From the NCBI GenBank assembly GCA_019408975.1, contig DXVA01000078.1, positions 1 through 14,818 of the forward strand: 14,818 bases of DNA, written 5' to 3'. Each line of letters starts with the position of its first letter. Position 1 is the first letter of the stretch. The notes under the pieces were generated by a model, which had not been told where the DNA came from, did not search any database, and was given only the letters and a program-made list of their open reading frames with translations. Source of the stretch: Lentisphaeria bacterium. Lineage in GTDB: Bacteria; Verrucomicrobiota; Lentisphaeria; Victivallales; UBA1829. The translations under genes and the position numbers were made by a program. This document shows, piece after piece, positions 1 to 7,763 of this stretch.

Positions 1-586
1 CCTCACAGATATCATTCAGGTTTTCCGCATTTTCCTCAATCCGCTTCAGGGCGTCGCGGATTTTTTCAAGGACGCCGCCCTCCAGGATCACTTCACGGAA
101 ATACTTCTCGTCCTCGCGGAACGCGGCAATCAGCTCCGAAGCCTCCTTGATGATGTCGATCGGCGGCAGTCCGTCGAAGACGGTGTCTGAGGGGAAAGGT
201 TCGCCTTCCGGAGCGCCGGGATTGATATTCACGTAGGCGCCGCCGAAGACGGAGGAGTTCTGGATCAGCATTTCATACCCTTTATAGATACGGATATCCT
301 TGCGGAGTTTCATTCTTACGATGACCGCATTGTTGCCGGGGGCGAGTTCCAGAGAATCGACCGTGCCCATTTCCACGCCGATGATCTTGACCTTGTCATT
401 TACAGCAAGGGTGCTTGCATGGGGAAAACGCGCGGAGATGTAGAAATGCTTTCTGGTGTCGAAGAAATCCTTGCCTCGGATCACCACGGTAAAGTAAAAC
501 AGAATGCACAGGGCGCCGATGCAGAACAGCCCCGTCAGGAATTCGGGTGAGAGCAGAAGATTGCGTTTCCGGTTCATGATATTCAT
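1..586 (-). CDS. mlaD: MlaD-like MCE-domain lipid transport protein, partial (3' end outside window)
   Basis: Substrate-binding subunit of an MCE (Mla-type) ABC transporter that moves phospholipids between the two membranes. 195 codons are visible before the left edge. A short basic N-terminus (MNIMNRKRN) is followed by one membrane segment at about residues 17-36, then the MCE domain from about 46, including 'LAVNDKVKIIGVEMGTVDSL' and 'IQNSSVFGGAYVNINPG'. After about residue 150 the visible part turns helical ('EKIRDALKRIEENAENL'), like the helical tail of long MCE proteins. The ATG at 586 is preferred because AAAGG lies upstream of it; a second in-frame ATG at 577 has no ribosome binding site. 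The start overlaps the stop of the ATPase gene by 4 bases (ATGA), so the two are probably translationally coupled. The protein should be anchored in the inner membrane and face the periplasm. Family assignment is confident; lipid specificity is not known. Confidence 0.9.
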   Translation of the reverse strand, partial: MNIMNRKRNLLLSPEFLTGLFCIGALCILFYFTVVIRGKDFFDTRKHFYISARFPHASTLAVNDKVKIIGVEMGTVDSLELAPGNNAVIVRMKLRKDIRIYKGYEMLIQNSSVFGGAYVNINPGAPEGEPFPSDTVFDGLPPIDIIKEASELIAAFREDEKYFREVILEGGVLEKIRDALKRIEENAENLNDICE

Positions 587-1332
587 AATACACCAGCCTT
601 TCGGGTATGAAATTGTGCGGAGATAAATTCTTTGACCAATGGATTTTCACTCTTCATGAAGTCGGCGGGAGTTCCGCATTCGATCATGGAGCCGTCATAA
701 AGCATTGCAACCGTGTCGCCGATGTTCAGTGCGCTGACCAGATCGTGCGTCACGACCACGGAAGTCATGCTGTACTTGCTTTTCAACGTGTCGATCAAAC
801 CGTCGATTTTACGAGACATCACGGGGTCCAGCCCCGAAGTCGGTTCGTCATAAAGCATGATCTTCGGATTGCAGACCACCGCGCGAGCGAGTCCTGCGCG
901 TTTCACCATGCCGCCTGAGATTTCCCCGGGCATTTTGTACTTGGAGTCTTCCAGTTCCAGGAAATCCAGCATCTCCATGACTTTTTCCCGGATCTGCTCC
1001 TCGGTATAGCTGTAACGTTCACGCAAAGGCAGAGCCACATTGTCATAAATGTTCATCCAGTTCAGCAGCGCTCCCCCCTGAAACAACATGCCGGTTCTGG
1101 AGCGCAGAGCCTCCAGTTCCCGACGGTGCATACGTTCCACGTGCATCCCGTCCACGACCACATCGCCGGAATCCGGCTGCATCAGGCCGATGATATGGGA
1201 AAGCGTAACCGATTTACCGGTGCCGGAAGGTCCGACAATGATAAAGGTTTCTCCTTCATTCACATGAAAAGAGAGTCCGTCCAGAACCCTGCGCCCTCCG
1301 AGCGTTTTGCTTACATCGTGAAACTCAATCAT
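583..1332 (-). CDS. mlaF: MlaF-like ABC transporter ATP-binding protein
   Basis: Cytoplasmic ATPase that powers the MlaE permease, 249 residues, a normal length for the family. Walker A is GPSGTGKS at 34-41, the Q-loop is around FQGGALLNW (84-92), the signature is ISGGMVKRAGLARA (138-151), Walker B is IMLYDEPTSGLDP (158-170), and the switch histidine is H196 in VVVTHD. The signature sequence SGGM with Lys and Arg following, and the 'FQGGALLNWMNIYDNVALPLRE' stretch, are typical of the MlaF subgroup rather than of ordinary importers. The start is the ATG at 1332, because its first base is the last base of the mlaE stop codon (TGATG); the reading frame stays open further upstream but there it lies inside mlaE. 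The 3' end overlaps the MCE gene by 4 bases. Confidence 0.95.
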   Translation of the reverse strand: MIEFHDVSKTLGGRRVLDGLSFHVNEGETFIIVGPSGTGKSVTLSHIIGLMQPDSGDVVVDGMHVERMHRRELEALRSRTGMLFQGGALLNWMNIYDNVALPLRERYSYTEEQIREKVMEMLDFLELEDSKYKMPGEISGGMVKRAGLARAVVCNPKIMLYDEPTSGLDPVMSRKIDGLIDTLKSKYSMTSVVVTHDLVSALNIGDTVAMLYDGSMIECGTPADFMKSENPLVKEFISAQFHTRKAGVL

Positions 1333-2102
1333 CAGTAAAACATCCTCGTTATGATATAGCCGACAATCAGGATGACCAGAAAACACGCGACCACCGATTT
1401 CTTCGTCGCCAGCCCCACGCCGACCGCGCCGTCTTTCGCAACCATCCCCTGATGGCAGCTGATCGCCACGATGATGATCGCGAACACCCATGCCTTGAAC
1501 ACGCCCACCCAGAGCTCCTTCTCGTAAAGCATGAAGCGCACATTGTCGAAATACATGGTCCAGCCGACTCCGAGCTGCGTGTAGGCGACCAGCCCGCCGC
1601 CGAGAATGCCGATCAGGTCGGTGTACATCGTCAGCACCGGACACATCACCATCATGGCGAGCAGGCGCGGCGCCACCAGAAAACGCACCGGGTTGATCGA
1701 CATCACTTCCAGTGCCGCAAGCTCCTGAGAGACCTTCATCGTTCCGAGCAGTGCCGCCATGCCGGAGCCCACGCTCGCCGCGAGAATCAGCGCGGTCATG
1801 AACGGTCCCATCTCGCGGAACATTGTCTGCGCCACCAGAAATCCCACGCGCATCTCCTGTCCGTAGGCTTTCAGGATCAAGCCTGCCTGAAGCGCAAGGA
1901 TCATGCCGGTGAAGAGCGCGACCACGGACGTGACGCCGAAACTTTTGATGCCGCAGAGCATCATCTGCCGGTAGACTTCCTTCCTGTTGCGCCAGAGTGT
2001 CGGAAGAAACAGAAAGGCAAGCAGGATCATCTGCACGCCGCCGCCGACGCGCACCAGATACTCAATGACCTTTTTCCCAAATACGAAAACCGGTTTATTC
2101 AT
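1332..2102 (-). CDS. mlaE: MlaE-family lipid ABC transporter permease
   Basis: Inner-membrane permease of the MCE transporter, 256 residues, the usual size for MlaE. An N-terminal amphipathic/membrane stretch (about 22-35) is followed by several hydrophobic segments: about 54-75, 98-120, 147-175, 200-217 and 235-253. The family signature is clear at about 121-150: 'TMKVSQELAALEVMSINPVR' followed by FLVAPRLLA, corresponding to the conserved MxVxEQIDALxxMGxNPxRYLVxPR region. Glu127 and Pro138 fall at conserved places. No strong ribosome binding site is seen before the ATG at 2102 (only GGGA directly upstream). The gene starts 48 bases after the LWPLF-repeat gene with no promoter recognised between them, so it is probably cotranscribed with that gene. 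Confidence 0.94.
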   Translation of the reverse strand: MNKPVFVFGKKVIEYLVRVGGGVQMILLAFLFLPTLWRNRKEVYRQMMLCGIKSFGVTSVVALFTGMILALQAGLILKAYGQEMRVGFLVAQTMFREMGPFMTALILAASVGSGMAALLGTMKVSQELAALEVMSINPVRFLVAPRLLAMMVMCPVLTMYTDLIGILGGGLVAYTQLGVGWTMYFDNVRFMLYEKELWVGVFKAWVFAIIIVAISCHQGMVAKDGAVGVGLATKKSVVACFLVILIVGYIITRMFY

Positions 2103-2150
2103 TCCCGTTCACTCTGCATTTATAATTCATATCCCCGCAAGATAACACCA

Positions 2151-3596
2151 TTACAGCGAAAAATCAAGGCAATAAAACAGCCGGCAGCGCGTAATCCCCG
2201 CCTGATTCCTGATATTGACAAGTCCGAAAAGAATATCATATTCGGATTTCCCGGCGTGAGGGCGATCCTGCGAATAGAGCGGCCCCACGGAAAAACCGCC
2301 GCCGGAAGGGGTCCGGTATCCTTTTGACATCCCCCACAAAATCTCGAACGCCACTCCTCTTTCATTCCGGTTTATCTTGAAAAGCCGCCAGAACGCCGCA
2401 TAGTTCCGCTCCACAAAACCAAGTTGTTTCACGGGAACAAGATCAAATCCGCGTATTTCGGAGGTTTTGCCGTCCGTTCGTTTTGAGACAAACGGCCAGA
2501 GATGCGTATAGGCGGAAATCTCTTTCCCCTCTTTCATATCGTATACATTGCGGTTCAGATACAGCGGCAGGAAAGCACGCCAGAGAGTGCGGCGGGATGA
2601 ACTTTCCGATTTCAGATTCAGTCCCATCGGCCAGAGGAAAAAGGAATAGTAAGCGTGGTCGGAAACCGCTTTTCCCCAGAACGGCCAGAAATAAAGACAC
2701 GATCCACTGCCGTCGTCCAGGTCCTTCCCGTATTTGAACAGCGGCCAGAGAATGCTCAACGCCATCTGCCTGTCATGAAAGGTCTTATATGAAAACAACG
2801 GCGGCAGAACCGTCAGGTTTGTAATTCCGTTCCATGATTCATATCCGCCCAGAGGGATGGAAAGAAATGCGAAATCTTCGGGATTTTTGAGGGATTGCGC
2901 GGTATTCAGCAGCGGCCAGAGCCAGGAGATGTTTTCCCGCATTCCGTCCACGGTCCGCTTTGCATAGAACGGAAAAATACGGAATCCTTCCATCCCGGGC
3001 CCGCGTTCCACATTGAACAGCGGCCAGAGGAATCCATTGCTGAAGACATGATTCTTTTCTCCGTATTTATAAAGCGGGAACAGAATGAACTGTGTCCGCT
3101 GGTAAGAGAAGAAATTATGCATGTCTCCGTAAAACGGAAAGAAAAACCAGGAGTATTCTCCATTCTTGTGCCGTTCCAGAAACCAGAACGGGAAAAGATA
3201 ACGTTCGTAAGAGTCGTTTTTTCCGTCGGACCCGAAATAGGGGAGGAGCCAGAAGTAGCTCCCGGAGCGCGTCTTGCGGTATATGGAAAGCGGCCAGGCG
3301 ATATCCGAGGCAAACCGTCCGTCCGCCTTGGATTCCATGCTCCATACCGGACGGAATGCTTTCATGGAACTTCCGTCCGCTTTGCGATAGGACTCAAACA
3401 AGGGCCCGAGAATCCGCAGGTGGTTCTGCTTTCCCGTCACGGGATTCTCCGATTCATAGACCAGCAGCGGCGGCAGATTGAATGTGACGCGGGGCTTCGG
3501 CTGTTCCACCCGTTGTGGGCATGTCATCACCGGTTCCGTTGCGGCGGATGCAAAAGAAACAGTCATGAGCAATAGAAAAACAAAAGAAATCCGCAT
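2151..3596 (-). CDS. Secreted 'LWPLF'-repeat protein of unknown function
   Basis: Not a family I can name. 481 residues. The signal peptide is MRISFVFLLLMTVSFASA, with probable cleavage after residue 18, so the protein is exported. Almost all of the mature protein is a degenerate repeat with the core (L/F)(W/F)P(L/F)(F/Y/W): GPLF at 64-67, FPFW 135-138, FPFY 153-156, WPLF 191-194, WPLL 227-230, WPLF 284-287, WPFW 304-307, WPM 322-324, WPFV 367-370. The core prolines lie at about 65, 83, 102, 119, 136, 154, 174, 192, 209, 228, 248, 265, 285, 305, 323, 344, 368 and 388, nearly always 17-20 residues apart. Three or four weaker units follow. Aromatic cores alternate with short polar, charged turns, which suggests repeated beta strands (a barrel, solenoid or sheet). 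The ATG at 3596 has AGAGGAAAC just upstream. It is first in the mla operon, so a role in envelope lipid transport is possible but is inference. Confidence 0.9.
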   Translation of the reverse strand: MRISFVFLLLMTVSFASAATEPVMTCPQRVEQPKPRVTFNLPPLLVYESENPVTGKQNHLRILGPLFESYRKADGSSMKAFRPVWSMESKADGRFASDIAWPLSIYRKTRSGSYFWLLPYFGSDGKNDSYERYLFPFWFLERHKNGEYSWFFFPFYGDMHNFFSYQRTQFILFPLYKYGEKNHVFSNGFLWPLFNVERGPGMEGFRIFPFYAKRTVDGMRENISWLWPLLNTAQSLKNPEDFAFLSIPLGGYESWNGITNLTVLPPLFSYKTFHDRQMALSILWPLFKYGKDLDDGSGSCLYFWPFWGKAVSDHAYYSFFLWPMGLNLKSESSSRRTLWRAFLPLYLNRNVYDMKEGKEISAYTHLWPFVSKRTDGKTSEIRGFDLVPVKQLGFVERNYAAFWRLFKINRNERGVAFEILWGMSKGYRTPSGGGFSVGPLYSQDRPHAGKSEYDILFGLVNIRNQAGITRCRLFYCLDFSL

Positions 3597-3640
3597 GAGT
3601 GTTTCCTCTTTCCTGATTTTGAATCAAACTGTTGTCAGGA

Positions 3641-3668
3641 AATATACATGCTGTTGCTGAAGTTGCAA
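3641..3668 (-). promoter_or_regulatory. Predicted promoter of the LWPLF-mlaEFD operon
   Basis: On the minus strand, a -35 box TTGCAA (3668-3663) is separated by 16 bases from a -10 box TATATT (3646-3641). Transcription would start near 3634 and leave a leader of about 37 bases before the ATG at 3596. No second promoter is apparent before mlaE, mlaF or mlaD. Predicted by eye from sigma-70-like consensus. Confidence 0.45.
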
Positions 3669-3750
3669 GAAGACGGGCGTACACTCATGTGAAATTTTAT
3701 CATGACCGGTTCTGCAATGCTGTCGCCGGGAACATGAAAATTGATGAACG

Positions 3751-3779
3751 CCAGGGAATCCGAAAGACGTATTCCCTGG
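3751..3779 (-). terminator. Hairpin after the secreted glycosidase-like gene
   Basis: A perfect 9-bp inverted repeat, CCAGGGAAT (3751-3759) and ATTCCCTGG (3771-3779), with an 11-base loop. It lies 15 bases beyond the stop of the minus-strand gene ending at 3794. The following minus-strand sequence is only moderately T-rich (CGTTCATCAATTTTC), so this is not a textbook intrinsic terminator. Position makes a 3'-end or mRNA-stabilising role the best guess. Confidence 0.45.
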
Positions 3780-3793
3780 ATTCCTGCTGTCTT

Positions 3794-5863
3794 TTACATG
3801 AAACGTTCTTTTTCTTCCGCAAGAATCCGTTCCACTTCCGATTTCAACCCGTCCATGTCCGCCGGAACTTTGCCACTTTTTTTCCATTCCCGGCGGGCAT
3901 CGAAGTAGCGTCTGGACAAGGCCTTGATCTTTTCACGCGTCCGGCTCCACTCATGCCTGCCGTCGATTTCCGCGAGAATGGAGTCTTTCGTCAGGAAATG
4001 ATTCAGTTTTCCGAAAGCTTTGCGCACTGCTGCAAGTTCCGCAGGTTCTTTTAATTGCAGTGAGGCGATCTCTTTTGCGTGTTTCCTCTGTCGTTCCGTG
4101 ATTTCGTCTTTTACCTGTCTCCATGCTGAGGGCGTTCCGGCAAACAGAAGTCTGGCATCTCCGGGAATCAGGTTTGCCGTGAAGCGTGCCGGGAGTTCAT
4201 GAAGAGTGTCGAGATCATAAAGTTTTTCTCCCGGCTTCAGCTCGATATTCAGAACGGCGGATGTCTTTTGCAGAAGGTTCCTGTTTACCGCGATCAACAG
4301 AATGCCGCCGTCGTTATCCCATTGAGTGATTTCGAGGTCGGGAGAGCTTGCGGTTGCGACGCGCTCCTTCTTCATTTTTTTGCGTTCAAGAAACGACGGC
4401 ATGATTGCGGTCAGGCGGAATGCAAGGTTGGAAAGAGCGTCCGTCGTCGGATTGCCGTTGCCCCAGGCGTCCACGAGTGTCGTGTCGAACTCCTCGCCTC
4501 GAATGCGTCCGTCGAGATAAGGCACGGTATCATTGTAAATGAAGAAAATGTAACCGTTTGCTCCTGCGGCAAGAGTGTGGAAGACATCGAAACGCGCTTC
4601 GGCGGGGGTCGGGTAACGCAGATATTTTTTCCCTCCGTTGCGGCCGGAAAACGCCTGCGGAATCATCCAGACCCGCTTTCCGGCGCAGAATCCAAGCGCC
4701 ATTTTCAGGAGAACCGCATGTTTTTCCAGCACGGACGCCGCATTTCCGGGGGATGTCCCGGAACCCAGGCTGTAAGGGTCCAGCGTGATTACATCCATTG
4801 CGGGCCCAAGTTCCTGCGCAATTGACATCATATGCATGGCGCTGGTCAGGGGGGCTCCTTCCCCGGACAAGGTTTCGACCCGCGCTTTGTTTTTCAGATA
4901 GAGCGCTCCGTCGCCGGGTTCGTCCTGTCCATACCATGCGAGGAGATTCGGGTGCGAGGCATTTTTGCGGATTTCCTTCAGGAGAGGACTGTCCTCCGGA
5001 AGCTGATGAATTCCCGTTCCGCAGGTTGCCGTTTCCAGGAGGTAAAGATGATATTTCTCCATCAGTGCAAGACGTTCAGAGACTGTGTATCCGGAACGGT
5101 CCACGAAGTTGGAATAAGTATTGAAGCCGCGCAGACGGATGTCACGGAGATCATCCTCCATGCGCTCCTGTGTCGTCTGTCCGAAAAAGGCGGCATTTGC
5201 ACTGTTGCCTGCACCTATGGTTGATATGACTCCGAAAGGAAACACTGCATTTCGCCGGAACTGACGGTATTGCGGCACACTGCGCTGTTTCAGATAGGCG
5301 TCCAGAAATTCCGTTCTCCGGTGGAACGAAGAAACCTGCGACGGATCGACTTCAACGATGCGGACATCTGCGATTCCGACCTCTTTGCCATAGCAGGCAA
5401 ATTGAATCTGCGAGATGCGGTCTCCCATGATGCCGTCCGGTGTGACCCCCTCTCTGCCGAAGCGTTTATATTGTGCATCTTTCAGGAGAACTGCATTTTC
5501 CGTCCACTGCCCCGCAACGCAGTTGAAGCGTACTGCATATTCCGCCCCCTCGGATGCGTTTTTTATATTGATCTCATATTTTTTCGTTGTTTCCGCCTTG
5601 CAGCGGAACTTGAGAAGGGTAAAAGCATTGACCGTGATTTCATGCGGCAATCTGTATATCGGCGTGTTCCATCCGTTTCTCCCATCGGTTCGTGTGAATA
5701 CGACGATTTCTTTTCCCGGCTCTTTTTTTCTGCTGATTCGTATGGAGGTATTATTGCCCCATGCCTCCCATTTTGCATCATTCGCCTGATGTATGATGTT
5801 TTCATTCCCGTGAACCATGGAAATGCAAATAAGAAAAACAACGGTCAGAAATCTTGTTTTCAT
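3794..5863 (-). CDS. Secreted glycoside-hydrolase-like TIM-barrel protein
   Basis: 689 residues, with a signal peptide at 1-19 (MKTRFLTVVFLICISMVHG), so exported. Residues about 27-172 look like a carbohydrate-binding-type beta sandwich ('LLKFRCKAETTKKYEINIKN'; a final strand near 163-172). Residues about 205-490 look like a glycosidase-type TIM barrel: RLRGFNTYSNF (243-253), the motif LAWYGQDEPGDG (308-319) with D314-E315 as the likely acid/base position, 'MDVITLDPYSLG' (356-367), RVWMIPQAFSG (397-407), and AEARFDVFHTLAAGANGYIFFIYND (421-445). A beta domain (about 500-577) resembles the C-terminal sandwich of such enzymes, followed by a charged helical tail (about 585-689). I see no clear second catalytic carboxylate, so the exact GH family and activity are open. 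The start has a strong GGAGGAG site. It lies 24 bases after the prepilin-like gene, probably in the same operon. Confidence 0.82.
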   Translation of the reverse strand: MKTRFLTVVFLICISMVHGNENIIHQANDAKWEAWGNNTSIRISRKKEPGKEIVVFTRTDGRNGWNTPIYRLPHEITVNAFTLLKFRCKAETTKKYEINIKNASEGAEYAVRFNCVAGQWTENAVLLKDAQYKRFGREGVTPDGIMGDRISQIQFACYGKEVGIADVRIVEVDPSQVSSFHRRTEFLDAYLKQRSVPQYRQFRRNAVFPFGVISTIGAGNSANAAFFGQTTQERMEDDLRDIRLRGFNTYSNFVDRSGYTVSERLALMEKYHLYLLETATCGTGIHQLPEDSPLLKEIRKNASHPNLLAWYGQDEPGDGALYLKNKARVETLSGEGAPLTSAMHMMSIAQELGPAMDVITLDPYSLGSGTSPGNAASVLEKHAVLLKMALGFCAGKRVWMIPQAFSGRNGGKKYLRYPTPAEARFDVFHTLAAGANGYIFFIYNDTVPYLDGRIRGEEFDTTLVDAWGNGNPTTDALSNLAFRLTAIMPSFLERKKMKKERVATASSPDLEITQWDNDGGILLIAVNRNLLQKTSAVLNIELKPGEKLYDLDTLHELPARFTANLIPGDARLLFAGTPSAWRQVKDEITERQRKHAKEIASLQLKEPAELAAVRKAFGKLNHFLTKDSILAEIDGRHEWSRTREKIKALSRRYFDARREWKKSGKVPADMDGLKSEVERILAEEKERFM

Positions 5864-5887
5864 GTTTTCTCCTCCAATTCTGCTGTA

Positions 5888-6619
5888 TCAGTTGCGTCCG
5901 AAAATAAAATTCTTGTCTGTGTTGATCCCGAACCGCTTGTTCTGATGAACCGGTTCCACATGACCGTCGAGGAAAAGCATATTCGCGGTTTTGTTGTGGC
6001 GGAAAACCTGCGCTACGGCATTCATGCTCAAACTCGCGAAATTGCCGCCGAGAAAAAGCGCAGTATTATATTCGCTCAGGTGAACACGTCTTGAGTTGTT
6101 CTTCAGTTTTCCGAGTTTGACTCCCGTGGTTGTTCCCATCTGGTCATAACCGCCAAGGCTGGCATTCGCTCCATAGGCAATCGGGATTTCATAGCGCGTT
6201 GTTTCATTGTTCTTGCAGACTCCTCCCGCATTGGTGTCTGCATTTTTATATGGTTTGTCCGGTTTCAGATAGGCTTTGCAGTCGAAAATGTTTTTCTGAG
6301 GTGCATACGGATACAGATGCTGATACCAGTAATAATTGTTGTCGGTCCAGCCGAATACTTTTTTTGTGTTGGCTGCATCGAACATTGCCGGCGGCACGAA
6401 ATCCTGATGATCTCCGGCGAACATGACGGTCGCACTGCCCAGCTGTTTGAAGTGGTTTACGCAGTCAATCGCCTGTGCTTTGACTTTTGCCGCATTCAAA
6501 GCGGGAAGCAGCATTGCCGCAAGAATCGCAATGATTGCTATTACGATAAGTAATTCTATTAATGTGAAAGAACTCTTATCTTCCCATGATTGACTGGCTG
6601 TCTCACTGTTTTTCTGCAT
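5888..6619 (-). CDS. Prepilin-like secreted protein with H-X9-DG motif
   Basis: 243 residues. The N-terminus has a 17-residue leader, then FTLIELLIVIAIIAILAAM beginning at residue 18. Glu22 is the +5 glutamate of type IV pilin-like proteins. Position -1 is Ser17 rather than the usual Gly. The hydrophobic helix spans about 18-40. The C-terminal part contains H208 followed by nine residues and D218-G219 (HNKTANMLFLDG), the H-X9-DG motif of prepilin-processing-associated proteins that are expanded in Lentisphaerota and Planctomycetota. The middle part (WTDNNYYWYQHLYPYAP, and Cys113 and Cys135) is the variable surface domain. The start lies inside the 3' end of the upstream regulator (17-base overlap), with GAAAGGG as ribosome binding site, so the two are probably coupled. 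Such proteins are thought to be membrane- or surface-attached pseudopilins; a substrate-binding role beside the glycosidase is inference. Confidence 0.93.
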   Translation of the reverse strand: MQKNSETASQSWEDKSSFTLIELLIVIAIIAILAAMLLPALNAAKVKAQAIDCVNHFKQLGSATVMFAGDHQDFVPPAMFDAANTKKVFGWTDNNYYWYQHLYPYAPQKNIFDCKAYLKPDKPYKNADTNAGGVCKNNETTRYEIPIAYGANASLGGYDQMGTTTGVKLGKLKNNSRRVHLSEYNTALFLGGNFASLSMNAVAQVFRHNKTANMLFLDGHVEPVHQNKRFGINTDKNFIFGRN

Positions 6620-7691
6620 TTTTCTGCCCTTTCATCATTTGACGGTTATGATTTCTTGTCGTGGATTCTCTGACGATCAGCCGGGATTTCACAAGGCGCA
6701 TCAGCTCAAGCGACTGCGGATGCTCATGATTGTGGTCCAGCAGCTCCACCGCTGAACGGATATGCGCCTCCGCATCCGGATTGATTCCGGTTACGGACGG
6801 ATTGGAAAAACGCGCCAGCTCCGTATCGCCGATCGAAGTGACGGCAACGTCCTCCGGCACTCTTACTCCATTCCGGCGCAACGCCGAAAGCGCTCCGAAC
6901 ATCAGTTCATCCGTCAGGCAGATCAGCCCGTTGAATGACGTTTTGCTCCATGCCCTGTCCACGGCTTCGTATGCGGCTTCCACAGGGCCGCGGTCCGGGC
7001 TTTCCGCCGTGATCGAGAGTTCCGGCGCGTAGTCCTTTCCCATGGTTCCCTGCCAGACCGCCTGCTGAAATTTCTGCAATTCCCGTGTCTCTCTTACAGA
7101 CAGCAGCGCGATTCTGCGGCAGCCGATGCCCCGCAGATGCGCAATCTGGGAGTTGATGACATCCACGTCATCGCAAAGCACCGACGGAATTCCCGTATTA
7201 TATGACATGGAGCTCAGGCGCACGAACAGCTCCGGACACTCCGCGAGTTCTCCGTTTCCCCCGTAGTAAGCGACGATCGTAGGCTGTCTGAAACAGATAC
7301 AGCTGCGGACCACCTCCGGGTAACTCTCCCCGTCCACGTAGATTACGCGTCCCGGGCGCCCCAGCTCCTTTGTGACGGCACGGAACGTCCGCTCCAACGC
7401 CTTGTCGAACTCGGTGATCCGCTGGCGTCCCAGCAGCAGATTGATGGTTCGCTCCCGCCATGACGCCTGCAGCGGCTGGGCGAGATATGTCCCCGACCCG
7501 ACCCGCTTCTCCACAATCCCGGCGAGCACAAGATCGCGGAACGCACGGCGAATCGTTGCGATATTCACCGACAGCCGTTCTGCAAAATCCCGCTCCGACG
7601 GCAGACGGTCTCCCACCTTGAAGCTGGAATGTGAAAATTCCTGCTTCAGGCGTTCAAAAACTGCATAGTGTTTTAACTGGCTCTGTTCCAT
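6603..7691 (-). CDS. GntR/LacI chimeric transcriptional regulator (regulator A)
   Basis: 362 residues. The N-terminal GntR-type winged helix spans about 8-70: VGDRLPSERDFAERLSVN (26-43) holds the first helix of the helix-turn-helix, then IATIRRAFRDLVLAGIV (44-60) and the wing EKRVGSGTYL (61-70). A LacI/PBP-type effector domain covers about 115-343, with FNGLICLTDELMFGALSALR (253-272) and VRVPEDVAVTSIGDTELARF (276-295), the usual 'P-D-V-x-V-x-G-x-D' region. This is the AraR-like architecture, usually a repressor released by a sugar. The ATG at 7691 is chosen; a TTG five codons upstream at 7706 is also open. Neither has a good ribosome binding site. It overlaps the prepilin gene, so it probably heads an autoregulated operon with the prepilin and glycosidase genes. 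The sugar ligand cannot be read from the sequence. Confidence 0.93.
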   Translation of the reverse strand: MEQSQLKHYAVFERLKQEFSHSSFKVGDRLPSERDFAERLSVNIATIRRAFRDLVLAGIVEKRVGSGTYLAQPLQASWRERTINLLLGRQRITEFDKALERTFRAVTKELGRPGRVIYVDGESYPEVVRSCICFRQPTIVAYYGGNGELAECPELFVRLSSMSYNTGIPSVLCDDVDVINSQIAHLRGIGCRRIALLSVRETRELQKFQQAVWQGTMGKDYAPELSITAESPDRGPVEAAYEAVDRAWSKTSFNGLICLTDELMFGALSALRRNGVRVPEDVAVTSIGDTELARFSNPSVTGINPDAEAHIRSAVELLDHNHEHPQSLELMRLVKSRLIVRESTTRNHNRQMMKGQKNAEKQ

Positions 7692-7721
7692 CTGAATAAC
7701 TTTCAAGTTTTGTGATTTATT

Positions 7722-7763
7722 AAAGTGTTATACATATCAGTTTGTTTTTATTATAAACACTTT
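7722..7763. promoter_or_regulatory. Inverted AAAGTGTT half-sites, candidate operator for regulator A
   Basis: AAAGTGTTATA (7722-7732, plus strand) and AAAGTGTTTATA (7763-7752, minus strand) form a wide inverted repeat with about 19 bases between the arms. The repeat brackets the predicted -10 box and start of the regulator A transcript, where repressor binding would block transcription. The arms differ by one inserted T, so they are imperfect. Assignment to regulator A is inference from position. Confidence 0.35.

Noticed and set aside
1452..2327. A 291-codon plus-strand frame across mlaE and the repeat gene
   Set aside because: Strongly His/Arg-rich translation without domains, opposite the clear MlaE permease and the LWPLF gene end.
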